A DNA stretch of 49,012 bases from Candidatus Zixiibacteriota bacterium (GTDB taxonomy: Bacteria; Zixibacteria; MSB-5A5; UBA10806; 4484-95): positions 1-49,012 of the forward strand of contig JAAEQD010000360.1 in the NCBI GenBank assembly GCA_024231855.1, in the 5' to 3' direction. The notes under the pieces are model-generated. The model searched no databases. It worked only from the letters and a program-made list of their open reading frames with translations, and had not been told where the DNA came from. Numbering within the stretch: the stretch's first letter is position 1; the number at the start of each line of letters is the position of its first letter. Positions 36,544 through 45,418 of the stretch are shown here, piece by piece. The position numbers were made by a program, and so were the translations under genes.

Positions 36544-37833
36544 ATGGCAGTAATCCCTAAGAAAGTAAGAATAATTATAATTTCAATTATCGTTTGCATT
36601 GTTCTGTCTCCGTTTATTATTTCAGGTATTTTCTATTTGCATCATCAAATTACCTGTTTAACTATTGGCAACCCAAAAACTGTTGAATTTGCTAAATCGG
36701 AACTCCCCATTTATCATGATATCGCTGTTGATGATAACCAGAATATTCATCTTGTTTGGCAGAGCGATGACGAGGAAATACTGTACCAAAAAAGTATAGA
36801 TCAAGGGAATACGTGGTCAACTCCGGTAGAATTATACACTGATCAACGTCTGGCAAGTTGGCCGATAGATGATAGAGACCATAGATGTCTTAATCCTCAA
36901 ATAGTCTCAGCCGATAATGTCATTTCGGTCTTTTGGGGACAAGGCGGATTTTATCAAAGCGTAAGTCTTGATGGCGGTGATTCATGGGAATTAACCGACA
37001 ATACATACGATGGCTTTGATTTTAATTTCGTTAATAGAAATCACTATATTTATCTGGTTTACGGTTATTCGGATGGGACTTACTTCACCACAAGCGAAGA
37101 TTTCGGATTGCATTGGAAAATACCCCGGAGGATTGCACCCAGTCGATTTAGAGATTGTCTATTAAGAAAACCTTCAGTATCATTTAGCAATGGAAGTATT
37201 CATGTGCTTTGGGGGAAAGATCCGCGACTGTTTTATTGTTATAGTGATAATTCGGGTGAAAGTTGGGCGGATATTAAAGAAATCGATACAGACATAAAAG
37301 GCCCAAAATATAATCCTCATGCATTTTCTTGCTCTAAGATCGGAGCCTCTCGAGAGCAAATCGCAATAGCCCGTGATTATGTTGGCTTGGGAATTCGGTT
37401 AAGCGAAGACAAAGGAATTACATGGTCGCGGCCTAGAAAAACCTCAAAATCAAAACTAAGATCAATATCCATATACAATAATGATAATGATGACATTTAT
37501 ATATTTTGGATCGATCAGAGCAACCGGAATACTTCGTGGTGGGGCTATATTCCATTTCATTTCGTTTTAACTTGGGACAACGATCCTGACTGGCATAATA
37601 ATGATCTATATTATGCTCGAATTAGAAATGGGGAAATTAATAGAACCGAAAGGTTGACTACTCCTCTTTCATATACTGAGACAGGGCTTTTAACATACTA
37701 TCGGCCAAATACAATCGCCTGTGATCAACTCGGCGATAAAGTGGTAGTTTTCTGGAGCGGCAAGAGAAAGATTGATAAATATCCTGAAGAAACCGATATG
37801 CCATATGAGATATATTACAAATTTCTGGATTGA
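36544..37833 (+). CDS. Membrane-anchored sialidase-like/Asp-box propeller protein
   Basis: 429 residues. A hydrophobic helix at about 9-33 follows a short basic N-terminus and looks like an uncleaved anchor. The rest carries Asp-box-like repeats (SIDQGNTWSTP, SLDGGDSWELT, SEDFGLHWKIP, SDNSGESWADI, SEDKGITWSRP), giving a sialidase-type beta-propeller. Catalytic sialidase residues cannot be assigned with confidence, so a non-enzymatic propeller is equally possible. Base composition is more AT-rich than its upstream neighbours. AAGGACAG precedes the ATG. Confidence 0.7.
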   Translation: MAVIPKKVRIIIISIIVCIVLSPFIISGIFYLHHQITCLTIGNPKTVEFAKSELPIYHDIAVDDNQNIHLVWQSDDEEILYQKSIDQGNTWSTPVELYTDQRLASWPIDDRDHRCLNPQIVSADNVISVFWGQGGFYQSVSLDGGDSWELTDNTYDGFDFNFVNRNHYIYLVYGYSDGTYFTTSEDFGLHWKIPRRIAPSRFRDCLLRKPSVSFSNGSIHVLWGKDPRLFYCYSDNSGESWADIKEIDTDIKGPKYNPHAFSCSKIGASREQIAIARDYVGLGIRLSEDKGITWSRPRKTSKSKLRSISIYNNDNDDIYIFWIDQSNRNTSWWGYIPFHFVLTWDNDPDWHNNDLYYARIRNGEINRTERLTTPLSYTETGLLTYYRPNTIACDQLGDKVVVFWSGKRKIDKYPEETDMPYEIYYKFLD

Positions 37834-37851
37834 TAAGAAGCGAGAGCAAAA

Positions 37852-38574
37852 ATGAATTTTTACATCATAACCGGAGCATCAAAAGGACTGGGCGATGCGA
37901 TTGCCCGGCAAGCCGAGAGCAAAGGCAAGCGTGTTTATTCGCTTTCCCGTTCAGAATCCCAAAATGGTATTTTCAAAAAATGTGATCTGTCTGATCCCCA
38001 AAACGCCGAAAACGTGATTAATGTTATTTTCGATGAAGTCAATCCGTCCGAATTTCAAATGATCGTATTGATAAACAATGTCGGGACATTGCATCCAATC
38101 AAAACGGCCGATAATATCGATTTCGAGGAAATAACCGCTAATCTCAACTCAAATCTATTATCCGCGATTGTGCTGTGTTCGTGCTTCATTAAGAGGTTGA
38201 GAGGTTTTCAGGGCGTGAAAAAAATCGTGAACATAACCTCCGGAGCCGCCAGGAAAGCTTATCATGGCTGGAGCCTTTATTGCGCGTCTAAAGCGGGGCT
38301 GGAACAGTTTTCACGATGCCTCGCGATTGAGCAATCTCGTGCGGATAATCCGGTTTCAATCGTAAATGTCGATCCTGTATTAATCGATACCGATATGCAA
38401 GCGCTCATTCGCAATTCAAATGAGAAGGATTTCCCCGACCTATCGAGATTCATCGAATATAAAAATCAGGGCAAACTGGCAGATCCGGAAACGATCGCTT
38501 CGCGGATATTGACGGGAACAGAATTGGATAAATTCTATTCGGGCGAAACTATTAAAGTTAATGATTATAAATGA
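37852..38574 (+). CDS. Short-chain dehydrogenase/reductase
   Basis: 240 residues. The Rossmann motif TGASKGLG is at 7-14, NNVG at 75-78, Ser130 in NITSG, and the catalytic YxxxK at Tyr143-Lys147 (YCASK). This is a classical SDR with an apparently complete catalytic set. It resembles sepiapterin/benzil reductase-like members in length and in the N-terminal MNFYIITGASKGLG, but the substrate is not predictable. It starts 18 bases after the Asp-box gene and may share its transcript. Confidence 0.88.
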   Translation: MNFYIITGASKGLGDAIARQAESKGKRVYSLSRSESQNGIFKKCDLSDPQNAENVINVIFDEVNPSEFQMIVLINNVGTLHPIKTADNIDFEEITANLNSNLLSAIVLCSCFIKRLRGFQGVKKIVNITSGAARKAYHGWSLYCASKAGLEQFSRCLAIEQSRADNPVSIVNVDPVLIDTDMQALIRNSNEKDFPDLSRFIEYKNQGKLADPETIASRILTGTELDKFYSGETIKVNDYK

Positions 38575-38612
38575 TCGGGTAAACGGCAATGAAAACGCTG
38601 CCATTGTGGGCG

Positions 38613-38630
38613 GCAGACGTCCCCGTCTGC
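38613..38630. terminator. Palindrome between convergent genes, possible bidirectional terminator
   Basis: A perfect 7-bp stem GCAGACG/CGTCTGC with a TCCC loop lies in the 66-bp gap between the SDR (plus) and the amidase gene (minus). No strong U tract is present on either strand. The GCAGACG...CGTCTGC type is common as a small intergenic repeat, so this may be a repeat rather than a terminator. Confidence 0.45.
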
Positions 38631-38640
38631 ACCATTATTC

Positions 38641-40425
38641 TCATCGCAGATAATCCAGAATCCCTTTGTAAATCGCCTTGGCGCACTTGCGTTGGAATTT
38701 GTCTGTTTTAAGTTTCGCTTCCTGCTCGGGGATCATCATGAAAGCGCACTCCACCAGCACCGCCGGGCATTCGGGAACTCGCGCCAGAGCCAGGTTGCCA
38801 TAGTAGAGGCCATGATCGGGCAAGCCGGTTGCTTTCAGCAGGCGCTTATGTATCGCCTCGGCCAGCGGACGGGCCTGGTTGAAATAGTAATAACATGAGG
38901 TACCGTTATGCTCAAACGGGTTGACACCATCAGGCAAGGCGTTGTTGTGAACGCTGATCAGCAGATCGGCCTCCCAGCGTTTAGCCATATCGGTTCTATT
39001 GTACAGTCCCAGATCCTCATGTCCCATACGGGTCATGAGAACCTCGGCCCCTTTGCCAAGCAGTATCTTGCGCAATTCATGAGCTATCCAGAGATTGGCG
39101 TTTCTCTCAGTCAGGCCGGTCGGGCCGACTGCACCGTCGGCGTGCGAATGGCCCGGATCGATTGCGATACGCAAGCCCTTTACCGATGGCCCTAACCTTT
39201 TGGGTTTATTAAGCCGCTTTTTCAATTTTAAGATGAAATCGCCGCCTTCATAGCCAGCTTCATAGCCCCAATAATGATCTTCATACCATCGTATATTCAG
39301 GCGATACACATCATCCTGCGGCTGGCTCCACCAGATCGATTCGAGGTATTCACGCGAATCGTCGTTGAATCGAATCCAGTCGGTATCAGAGGTCAGGCCG
39401 TAAATATCGATAGTCATCAAATTACCGTTTGTATGTATCTCGTACGGCAACGCATCACCCAATGTCATAGTGACTTGAACATACTTCCCGAAATCATAGG
39501 CGGTGACAAAATAAACCTCGCCATTCGGTAAGGGCGTGCCGATATCTTCGAGCCTGGCATCGGCTTTGCGCACGAAACCCGAAACGCCATCGGCCAATTG
39601 GAGACGATAATAATCGGGTGTTTCGCCGGCATACCTGAATCTGACACCAGCCGGCTGATTTACCAGCTTATAACCTTTACCCGGGGCGGTCCTGATTACA
39701 TGCGGCCGTCCGACCAGCCGCAATGTCCGGATCGGTAGATTATCGTGACGAATTACCTGATAATCCGTGGAATCTATCTCGAATTCGGTGCAAAGATACT
39801 CGCCGCTTGTATCGAAAGTATCCTCCTCATATAAATAATATAATCTCGATGAGTCCTGGATACCGTTTATCTCCAAATGCCCGATATAGGCAGCGTAATC
39901 ATCATCATCCGATGATGAAACATCGCCGAAAACGCTATTTATGTTCCAGGGCTTAATATTCGGATACATTCGTGTCCAGACCGAATCATCGGCGAAACCG
40001 CAAAACAATTGGCCGCCGGGTTTAGCTTTAAGCGAGAATTCGAAAATCTCATCTTCTAAAAGCACGGTTCTGCCGGATGGCGAAATCGATGAACGGGAAA
40101 CAATATCATCGGTACTGTCGGGCGATGGACCAACATATATATTGATTTTAGTAAACGCGTAATCGCCTTTTAAAACTGAAATTAGATCAAATTTAAAGTC
40201 GCCTCTTCTAATCGGCAGAAAAGCCAGAAAGCCGCCATCCTTGTGGATTTCAACTTGATAGCCGTTTATGGTTAAATCCGCCTCAGGATTTGTATTGCCG
40301 AATATGAAAGTTGAATCGACTGCCGCCATCTGTTGACCATCTTTGGGATAGACTACCTCAATATGATTTTGGGCGAACGCGGTTATACCCAGGGTAAACA
40401 AGCATATTACAACCCGAAATATCAT
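38641..40425 (-). CDS. N-acetylmuramoyl-L-alanine amidase (Amidase_3) with N-terminal accessory domains
   Basis: 594 residues with a signal peptide (1-18). The first ~100 residues hold an Ig-like segment (TFIFGNTNPEADLTINGYQVE), followed by an SH3b-like region (~240-290) and an AMIN-like part. The zinc amidase begins near residue 410: IAIDPGHSHADGA, TERNANLWIA, VLMTRMG, SVHNNA and VECAFMMIPEQE, which give the zinc ligands (His in PGH, Glu in LTE, His in VHN) and the late catalytic Glu. It cleaves the amide between MurNAc and L-Ala in the periplasm. It is the last gene of the wall operon, overlapping the epimerase gene by four bases. Confidence 0.9.
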   Translation of the reverse strand: MIFRVVICLFTLGITAFAQNHIEVVYPKDGQQMAAVDSTFIFGNTNPEADLTINGYQVEIHKDGGFLAFLPIRRGDFKFDLISVLKGDYAFTKINIYVGPSPDSTDDIVSRSSISPSGRTVLLEDEIFEFSLKAKPGGQLFCGFADDSVWTRMYPNIKPWNINSVFGDVSSSDDDDYAAYIGHLEINGIQDSSRLYYLYEEDTFDTSGEYLCTEFEIDSTDYQVIRHDNLPIRTLRLVGRPHVIRTAPGKGYKLVNQPAGVRFRYAGETPDYYRLQLADGVSGFVRKADARLEDIGTPLPNGEVYFVTAYDFGKYVQVTMTLGDALPYEIHTNGNLMTIDIYGLTSDTDWIRFNDDSREYLESIWWSQPQDDVYRLNIRWYEDHYWGYEAGYEGGDFILKLKKRLNKPKRLGPSVKGLRIAIDPGHSHADGAVGPTGLTERNANLWIAHELRKILLGKGAEVLMTRMGHEDLGLYNRTDMAKRWEADLLISVHNNALPDGVNPFEHNGTSCYYYFNQARPLAEAIHKRLLKATGLPDHGLYYGNLALARVPECPAVLVECAFMMIPEQEAKLKTDKFQRKCAKAIYKGILDYLR

Positions 40426-41420
40426 CCCTTTTCCACTACACCGATTCCCGGTCGATCGGGATATTTAAGATAGCCGTTTTCGGCGCGCACTCCATCATAA
40501 GGATCGTCATCGATAAGCAGGTTACCGTCCAGGTCGATATAATCAACCAGTGGCGCCAACTGGGCTGCCGCCGATATCCCCACCGAGGTTTCGACCATGC
40601 AGCCAATCATTATCTGCATTTTCAAAGCCCTGGCAACGGCAATCATTTTGAATCCTTCGCGAATGCCGCCGGATTTTTGCAGCTTAATATTGATACCATC
40701 CACTTTATCATTATAAAGCGCGATACTTCCGGCATCCATTATCCCCTCATCGGCGATAATTGGCAGATTGGATTTCGATCTCAGGATTCGGAAACCTTCG
40801 TAATCGTGCCAATGAAGCGGCTGTTCGACGAACTCGATATCGTATCTTTCCAGATGTTTTATTTTTTGCACCGCCTCTTTCAATGTCCACCCGGCGTTGG
40901 CATCTACCCGGATTCGGGCATCGGTGGCCTCCCTGACCGCCGCCACCATATCGATATCGCCAGGCACACCGACTTTGATTTTGTAAATCTCGTAGCCCGG
41001 ATTTTCCTCCGTTTGACGTTTCATATCATCGGGATCACTGATAGAGATCGTATAGGATGTCGGAATATCCTCTCTGGCCGTGATACCCAGCATTTTGTAG
41101 ACTGGAATATTTAATTTCGTGCCGACCGCGTCATGAAGCGCGATATCGATAGCCGCCTTGGCGGCGGTATTGTAAGCCCTGAAATGATTTAGCCGATCGA
41201 TAATATCTTCAAGCTTGAATACATCATCGCCAATCAAATCAGCGGCTTTTTCCACGAAATCACTAATCGTATCGATTGACTCGCCATAATAGGCGACAGG
41301 CGCGGCTTCGCCCAGGCCGCCTTCGATATTGACAATAACCTGATGTTTAACATCGGCCGCTCCATGCGCTGTCCTGAATGTGTTCTTTAGATGAACCTTG
41401 ACAACTTTATGTTCCAACAT
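40422..41420 (-). CDS. L-Ala-D/L-Glu epimerase (dipeptide epimerase, YkfB type)
   Basis: 332 residues of the enolase superfamily (muconate-lactonizing subgroup). The catalytic pattern is intact: KIK at 147-149, metal ligands Asp173 (VDANAGW), Glu199 (FVEQP) and Asp224 (ADEGI), and the opposite-face base Lys246 (NIKLQKSGG). Dipeptide epimerases convert L-Ala-D-Glu from murein breakdown to L-Ala-L-Glu, which ordinary peptidases can use. Between the LD-carboxypeptidase gene and the amidase, and with an NlpC/P60 enzyme in the same operon, the context supports the muropeptide role. Start ATG lies three bases after the upstream stop. Confidence 0.9.
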   Translation of the reverse strand: MLEHKVVKVHLKNTFRTAHGAADVKHQVIVNIEGGLGEAAPVAYYGESIDTISDFVEKAADLIGDDVFKLEDIIDRLNHFRAYNTAAKAAIDIALHDAVGTKLNIPVYKMLGITAREDIPTSYTISISDPDDMKRQTEENPGYEIYKIKVGVPGDIDMVAAVREATDARIRVDANAGWTLKEAVQKIKHLERYDIEFVEQPLHWHDYEGFRILRSKSNLPIIADEGIMDAGSIALYNDKVDGINIKLQKSGGIREGFKMIAVARALKMQIMIGCMVETSVGISAAAQLAPLVDYIDLDGNLLIDDDPYDGVRAENGYLKYPDRPGIGVVEKG

Positions 41421-41423
41421 CGT

Positions 41424-42365
41424 TTAACTCACCGCCCTTTCCGTGATTTCAAATATTCTCTTATCCGCGTCGATAAAGGCTCTTAAGCCAAGGGGAATAG
41501 TTAATACATTCTTACCATGCCCGCAAGCCACATTAGTTAATATCGGCACTTTAAGGCTACCGAAATAGTCATTTAAAACCTGATCCAATGTTAAATTCCG
41601 CCTGATTCTGCCTGTAATGCCAACTTTGACCCATTCCCCGAAAATAAAACCTCTGGCTTTGGCAATATCGGTTGCTTCAAAAAGATGCGCCAGGTAACCG
41701 TCAATGCGGTAAGATTCCTCGTCGGTATCCTCTAAAAGGACTATTTTATTTTTAAATGACGGCATATATTCAGTACCGATCAATTTTGTTAAAAGCGAAA
41801 TATTACCGCCGGTAAGCTTACCCGATGCCTGGCCGCCGCGATATTTTTTAAACTCGCCTAATCTTTTAGGATTGTGTACTCGCCCTAAAGGTTTACTCGA
41901 ATTAAGCGCCTTTATCAGATTGTCGAGATTGAATTTATAATTTTTTCGGCGAAGATCGATCGATGGCATCGCGCCGTGGAATGTGACAAAGCCGGCTTTT
42001 AAAAACGCTTGATGGAGAACTGTTATATCGGAATAGCCAACGAAAATTTTCGGATTAGCTTTTATCAACTTCAAATCGAGATATTTCAAAATGCGCATGC
42101 AGCCAAATCCCCCTCGGGCGCATAGAATGGCTTTATATCGATTATCGGCAAACGCCTTCATCAAAGCCGCCGCACGGGATTTGTCATCGCCGGCCAGATA
42201 ACCTCTTTTAATAGTGCATTGGGGGAAAACATGAACTTTATAACCGGCTTCCTCCAACCTTCTAACTCCCAATTCAAGAGCGGTTTGGGGAGCGGGGCTG
42301 GCAGGAGCCACCACGGCTATTGTATCGCCTTTTTTTAAGGCTTCAGGCTTGGCTATTCGGGCCAT
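41424..42365 (-). CDS. LD-carboxypeptidase-like protein (S66, YkfA/LdcA) with Cys at nucleophile position
   Basis: 313 residues from the ATG at 42365, which overlaps the C39-like gene by 13 bp; the longer start at 42398 reads through the end of that gene. S66 features are clear: GDTIAVVAPASP at the N-terminus, ARGGFGCMRIL at 83-93, LTGGNISLL, LLEDTDEESYRIDGYLAHL (catalytic Glu region) and NVACGHGKN (catalytic His region). The nucleophile elbow is usually GGYGS; here the Ser position is Cys89. Family members remove D-Ala from tetrapeptides in the cytoplasm. Whether the Cys form is active is unknown. Confidence 0.85.
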   Translation of the reverse strand: MARIAKPEALKKGDTIAVVAPASPAPQTALELGVRRLEEAGYKVHVFPQCTIKRGYLAGDDKSRAAALMKAFADNRYKAILCARGGFGCMRILKYLDLKLIKANPKIFVGYSDITVLHQAFLKAGFVTFHGAMPSIDLRRKNYKFNLDNLIKALNSSKPLGRVHNPKRLGEFKKYRGGQASGKLTGGNISLLTKLIGTEYMPSFKNKIVLLEDTDEESYRIDGYLAHLFEATDIAKARGFIFGEWVKVGITGRIRRNLTLDQVLNDYFGSLKVPILTNVACGHGKNVLTIPLGLRAFIDADKRIFEITERAVS

Positions 42366-43477
42366 AAATGATAGGCTACCCCCTGATGACCGGTCCACAC
42401 CGCGGTTAGCTCATCAATATCGTAGGTAACCATGCCCTCCTCGATATTATCGCCGGCTGGATCATTAACCAGCACGTTGCCGGCGTTATCAAACCCCCGA
42501 ACCACTATTAGATGACCATCTGTTTGATTATAAGGAGCGCCGGAAAGCGTCTGGTCACCTTTTACAGCAATACTTATGACGACTGGTTTACCATTATTTA
42601 ACTCATCCACAAGCTCACCAAAAGAATTATGTCTGCCTACCCATGATTTGCGCTTGCTTAGGATATAAGCGGCTTGAACATTATAAGGCCAGTTTCCATA
42701 AATATCATTATGAGGATCATAAACAAATTCAGAGACCATTATGGTCGGAAAATCGAAGCCTGAATAATTTAAAACCATTGATAGGCTGGTTGGGCTGCAT
42801 GTTAAACCAGCGATTGAATCGGGCAACCAATGTTGAGATTTAAACGGCACCGCGAGTTTTATCGGCTCAATATCATTGACCGGCGGAGAGTGTTTATTGA
42901 ATTCCTTGATATTCGCGTTAGTTTTCGTATAACATACTGAAATACGGTCAAGAATGCCTAATCTGGCCATGTCGGGGTACAAAACCGCCCTGAATTTATA
43001 GTATCGCATATGCTTTTTAAGCCTGATTATATCCTCATCAAGATAACCGATGTCCCGAATAGAATTCGGATAACTGGCGAAACCAACACTATCAGAATCA
43101 ATGTCACCCCAAATTTGATAACCAAAATCATGCCATTGAGTATTATTAGGGCTTAATGATAAAACTATATAGATTCCACCCTGTTGAACGGGATCGGCAA
43201 CATAATTCCACGAAATCAGGATCTCATCAAAGCCAAAGTTGGCTTGTATAGATGGTGATTCTAGTATTCCCGGATTATCCGAAGATATAATCCTAAAAAT
43301 TGATTTATCTTTGCTTAAATTCAAATTATCAAACTCAAATCCCGCCCAGTCTTCCCCGGTGTCATAGAAATCCACATGATGTATCTTATATTCGCCGCTT
43401 AGCGCCTGACGGGCCAGCACCACCAGAGCCAGGCAGACCGCGAAAGCTAAAATGACTAATAGATATTTAAGTTTCAA
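42353..43477 (-). CDS. C39-like (papain-fold) peptidase with N-terminal beta domain
   Basis: 374 residues from a TTG at 43477 with GGAG five bases upstream, overlapping the NlpC/P60 gene by 11 bp. A hydrophobic N-terminus (4-22) is a signal peptide or anchor. Residues ~30-195 are a beta-rich domain. The C-terminal part (~205-372) matches C39-like peptidases: VPFKSQHWLPD, Cys227 in LTCSPTSLSM, His in DGHLIVVRG and NDPAG with the Asp. An exported cysteine peptidase acting on wall peptides or proteins is inferred from the operon. Confidence 0.84.
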   Translation of the reverse strand: MKLKYLLVILAFAVCLALVVLARQALSGEYKIHHVDFYDTGEDWAGFEFDNLNLSKDKSIFRIISSDNPGILESPSIQANFGFDEILISWNYVADPVQQGGIYIVLSLSPNNTQWHDFGYQIWGDIDSDSVGFASYPNSIRDIGYLDEDIIRLKKHMRYYKFRAVLYPDMARLGILDRISVCYTKTNANIKEFNKHSPPVNDIEPIKLAVPFKSQHWLPDSIAGLTCSPTSLSMVLNYSGFDFPTIMVSEFVYDPHNDIYGNWPYNVQAAYILSKRKSWVGRHNSFGELVDELNNGKPVVISIAVKGDQTLSGAPYNQTDGHLIVVRGFDNAGNVLVNDPAGDNIEEGMVTYDIDELTAVWTGHQGVAYHLWPE

Positions 43478-44258
43478 TTACTCTCCTGACCGTAATAAGA
43501 CCCTCATCCAGATGTTTGAGATAGTTACCCTTGGCCGCATCGAAGCTGTTGATATAGACACCGTTGGTAAACGAGCTCGAATGGATATAGCTTTTATCGG
43601 AAATCGCGATAGCTACATGTCTCTCGAAAAACAATAAATCGCCCGGTTGAATTTGATCACGATCCACCTCTTTGCCGCAATTAATCTGATCCCCGGTATC
43701 TCGCGGTAAATCTATTCCGAAGAACTTGAAATTTACCTGCGCGAAACCCGAACAGTCGATTCCGAAAAAACTTTTTCCGCCCCAAAGGTAAGGCACACCG
43801 ACGAAACGCCTGAGACAATCCATGAAAATCGGCATCGTATCTCGACTAAGTTTCGGTAAATGGCTGACTGGCACCAGGTCTTCGGCTACAAGATAAATTT
43901 CGCCGAATCGGGGCGTTTCGCAGACAATGAAGTTATTGGCCTGTCTTTTAACATTCACAACTGAGGTAAAGGGTATCATCGTCGCCGCCGGAGCGCGCTC
44001 ATCGGCGCCTATATAAGCAACGGCAATTGATGCCGAAACAACCTGATCGGCATCTTCCTCCGGGCTACTCTCGGAGTAGAAACTGTTTTTTAAGTACCCT
44101 TCATAGTTATCGCCGAGGAGGCGTATACGAGAGTACTCTTCCCCGCTATCCAGAATTTCAACCGGCTCATTGAACAGAGCCTGGCTGATTCTTTCCGAAT
44201 TGAATTTCGGTTCGGTCCATATATCGGCAACATTAGTATTGACTCTGTAAGACATCAT
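43467..44258 (-). CDS. NlpC/P60 peptidase with SH3b domains (YkfC type)
   Basis: 263 residues. SH3b-like segments occupy ~5-58 and ~70-130. The NlpC/P60 domain follows: LWGGKSFFGIDCSGF with Cys169, GDLLFFERHVAIAI with His214, and a third polar residue further on. No signal peptide is visible, which fits a cytoplasmic YkfC-like gamma-D-Glu-L-diamino-acid endopeptidase that splits imported muropeptides. It starts directly on the GGGAGG site at the end of alr (two ATGs, 44258 or 44255). Together with the LD-carboxypeptidase and epimerase it forms a YkfABC-like set. Confidence 0.9.
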   Translation of the reverse strand: MMSYRVNTNVADIWTEPKFNSERISQALFNEPVEILDSGEEYSRIRLLGDNYEGYLKNSFYSESSPEEDADQVVSASIAVAYIGADERAPAATMIPFTSVVNVKRQANNFIVCETPRFGEIYLVAEDLVPVSHLPKLSRDTMPIFMDCLRRFVGVPYLWGGKSFFGIDCSGFAQVNFKFFGIDLPRDTGDQINCGKEVDRDQIQPGDLLFFERHVAIAISDKSYIHSSSFTNGVYINSFDAAKGNYLKHLDEGLITVRRVIET

Positions 44259-45418
44259 CCTCCCTTATAAATCCTGGGCAATCTGTCGGACATACCGGAA
44301 ATAAGTTCATATACAAAAGACCCGGCCAGATCCGCCAGATAATCCGCGTTTACATACCGGTCGCCAGACCCGCCTATTAAAACAACTTCATCTCCTACCG
44401 CAATATCGGGTACATCCGTAACATCAATCATCATGGCATCCATACAGATTTTTCCGACTACCGGCGCTTCCAGCCCATTAACCAGAACATGGCTTTTATT
44501 GGACAGCGTCCAGGGGTAGCCATCGGCATAACCAATACCAATAGTAGCCAGAATAATATCGCTGCGGGGAATAAATTTTCCGCCATAACCTACAGGTTTT
44601 CCCGCCGGCCAGTTTTTCAGTTGAATAATTCTGCTCTTGAGGCTCATCACCGGTTTAAAACCTGTACCAGGCCGGGCTTTCGGCGAAAAGCCGTACATCA
44701 GTAAGCCAACCCGCACGAGGTTGAATTTGCTGGTATGATGAAACAACAGTCCACTCGAATTTTCGATACTGGCGATATTGTCGATTTGCCAATCGGCAGT
44801 ATCAACCATCTCGGTAAATTCCGCGAATTGATCGCGGGTAAAAGTATCATCGCCGTTTGAGGAGTCCGCCAGATTAGTGCAAATACCCAGAATATCCAAT
44901 CCATCCATTTGCCGGGCAAGACCCAGCAAAGCCTTAAGTCCTGTTATATCAACGCCGTAACGCCCCATGCCTGTTTCAGCCTTGATAAATATCCTGGCTT
45001 TGGTCCCTATCGATATTGCGCCCCGGTTAAGGGCTTCGAGATAATCAGCGGAACCAACCGTGGCGATTAATCCTTTTTTAACCAGTTTGGCCGCCCGTTC
45101 GGGCAAATCAGGATACAGAATTACGATCGGCATTTTTATGCCCGTTTCCAGGAGCTTCTCGGCCTCCTCGATAAAGGCGACACCGAGGTAATCAGCTCCA
45201 AGCTTCTCGGCCTGCCTGCTAATTCTTACAATACCATGCCCATAGGCATTTGCCTTAACCACCGCCATTATGGCGTTATCCCGCCCGGCCAGTTTTTTTA
45301 TGTGATTGAAATTATTGCTGAACGCGTCCAGGTCAATTTCAATATAAGATGGCCTGCCAGAATCTATGGTTTTATTTTCTGTAAATTCTTTAAATCTATT
45401 AGTTTTTGTTTTCGCCAT
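44255..45418 (-). CDS. alr: Alanine racemase
   Basis: 387 residues. The PLP lysine is Lys55 in AVVKANAYGHG; the second catalytic base is the Tyr in IGIGYADGYPW (about residue 279), and IEIDLDAFSNNF and CMDAMMIDVTD are also conserved. It interconverts L- and D-Ala for peptidoglycan in the cytoplasm. The ATG at 45418 overlaps lysA by 55 bp; no later ATG fits, and the first ~20 residues are an extension relative to most family members. Its neighbours release or use D-Ala. Confidence 0.96.
   Translation of the reverse strand: MAKTKTNRFKEFTENKTIDSGRPSYIEIDLDAFSNNFNHIKKLAGRDNAIMAVVKANAYGHGIVRISRQAEKLGADYLGVAFIEEAEKLLETGIKMPIVILYPDLPERAAKLVKKGLIATVGSADYLEALNRGAISIGTKARIFIKAETGMGRYGVDITGLKALLGLARQMDGLDILGICTNLADSSNGDDTFTRDQFAEFTEMVDTADWQIDNIASIENSSGLLFHHTSKFNLVRVGLLMYGFSPKARPGTGFKPVMSLKSRIIQLKNWPAGKPVGYGGKFIPRSDIILATIGIGYADGYPWTLSNKSHVLVNGLEAPVVGKICMDAMMIDVTDVPDIAVGDEVVLIGGSGDRYVNADYLADLAGSFVYELISGMSDRLPRIYKGG

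Noticed and set aside
42366..42398. N-terminal extension of the LD-carboxypeptidase starting at 42398
   Set aside because: It only reads through the end of the upstream C39-like gene; homologues begin near ARIAKPEALKKGD, matching the ATG at 42365.
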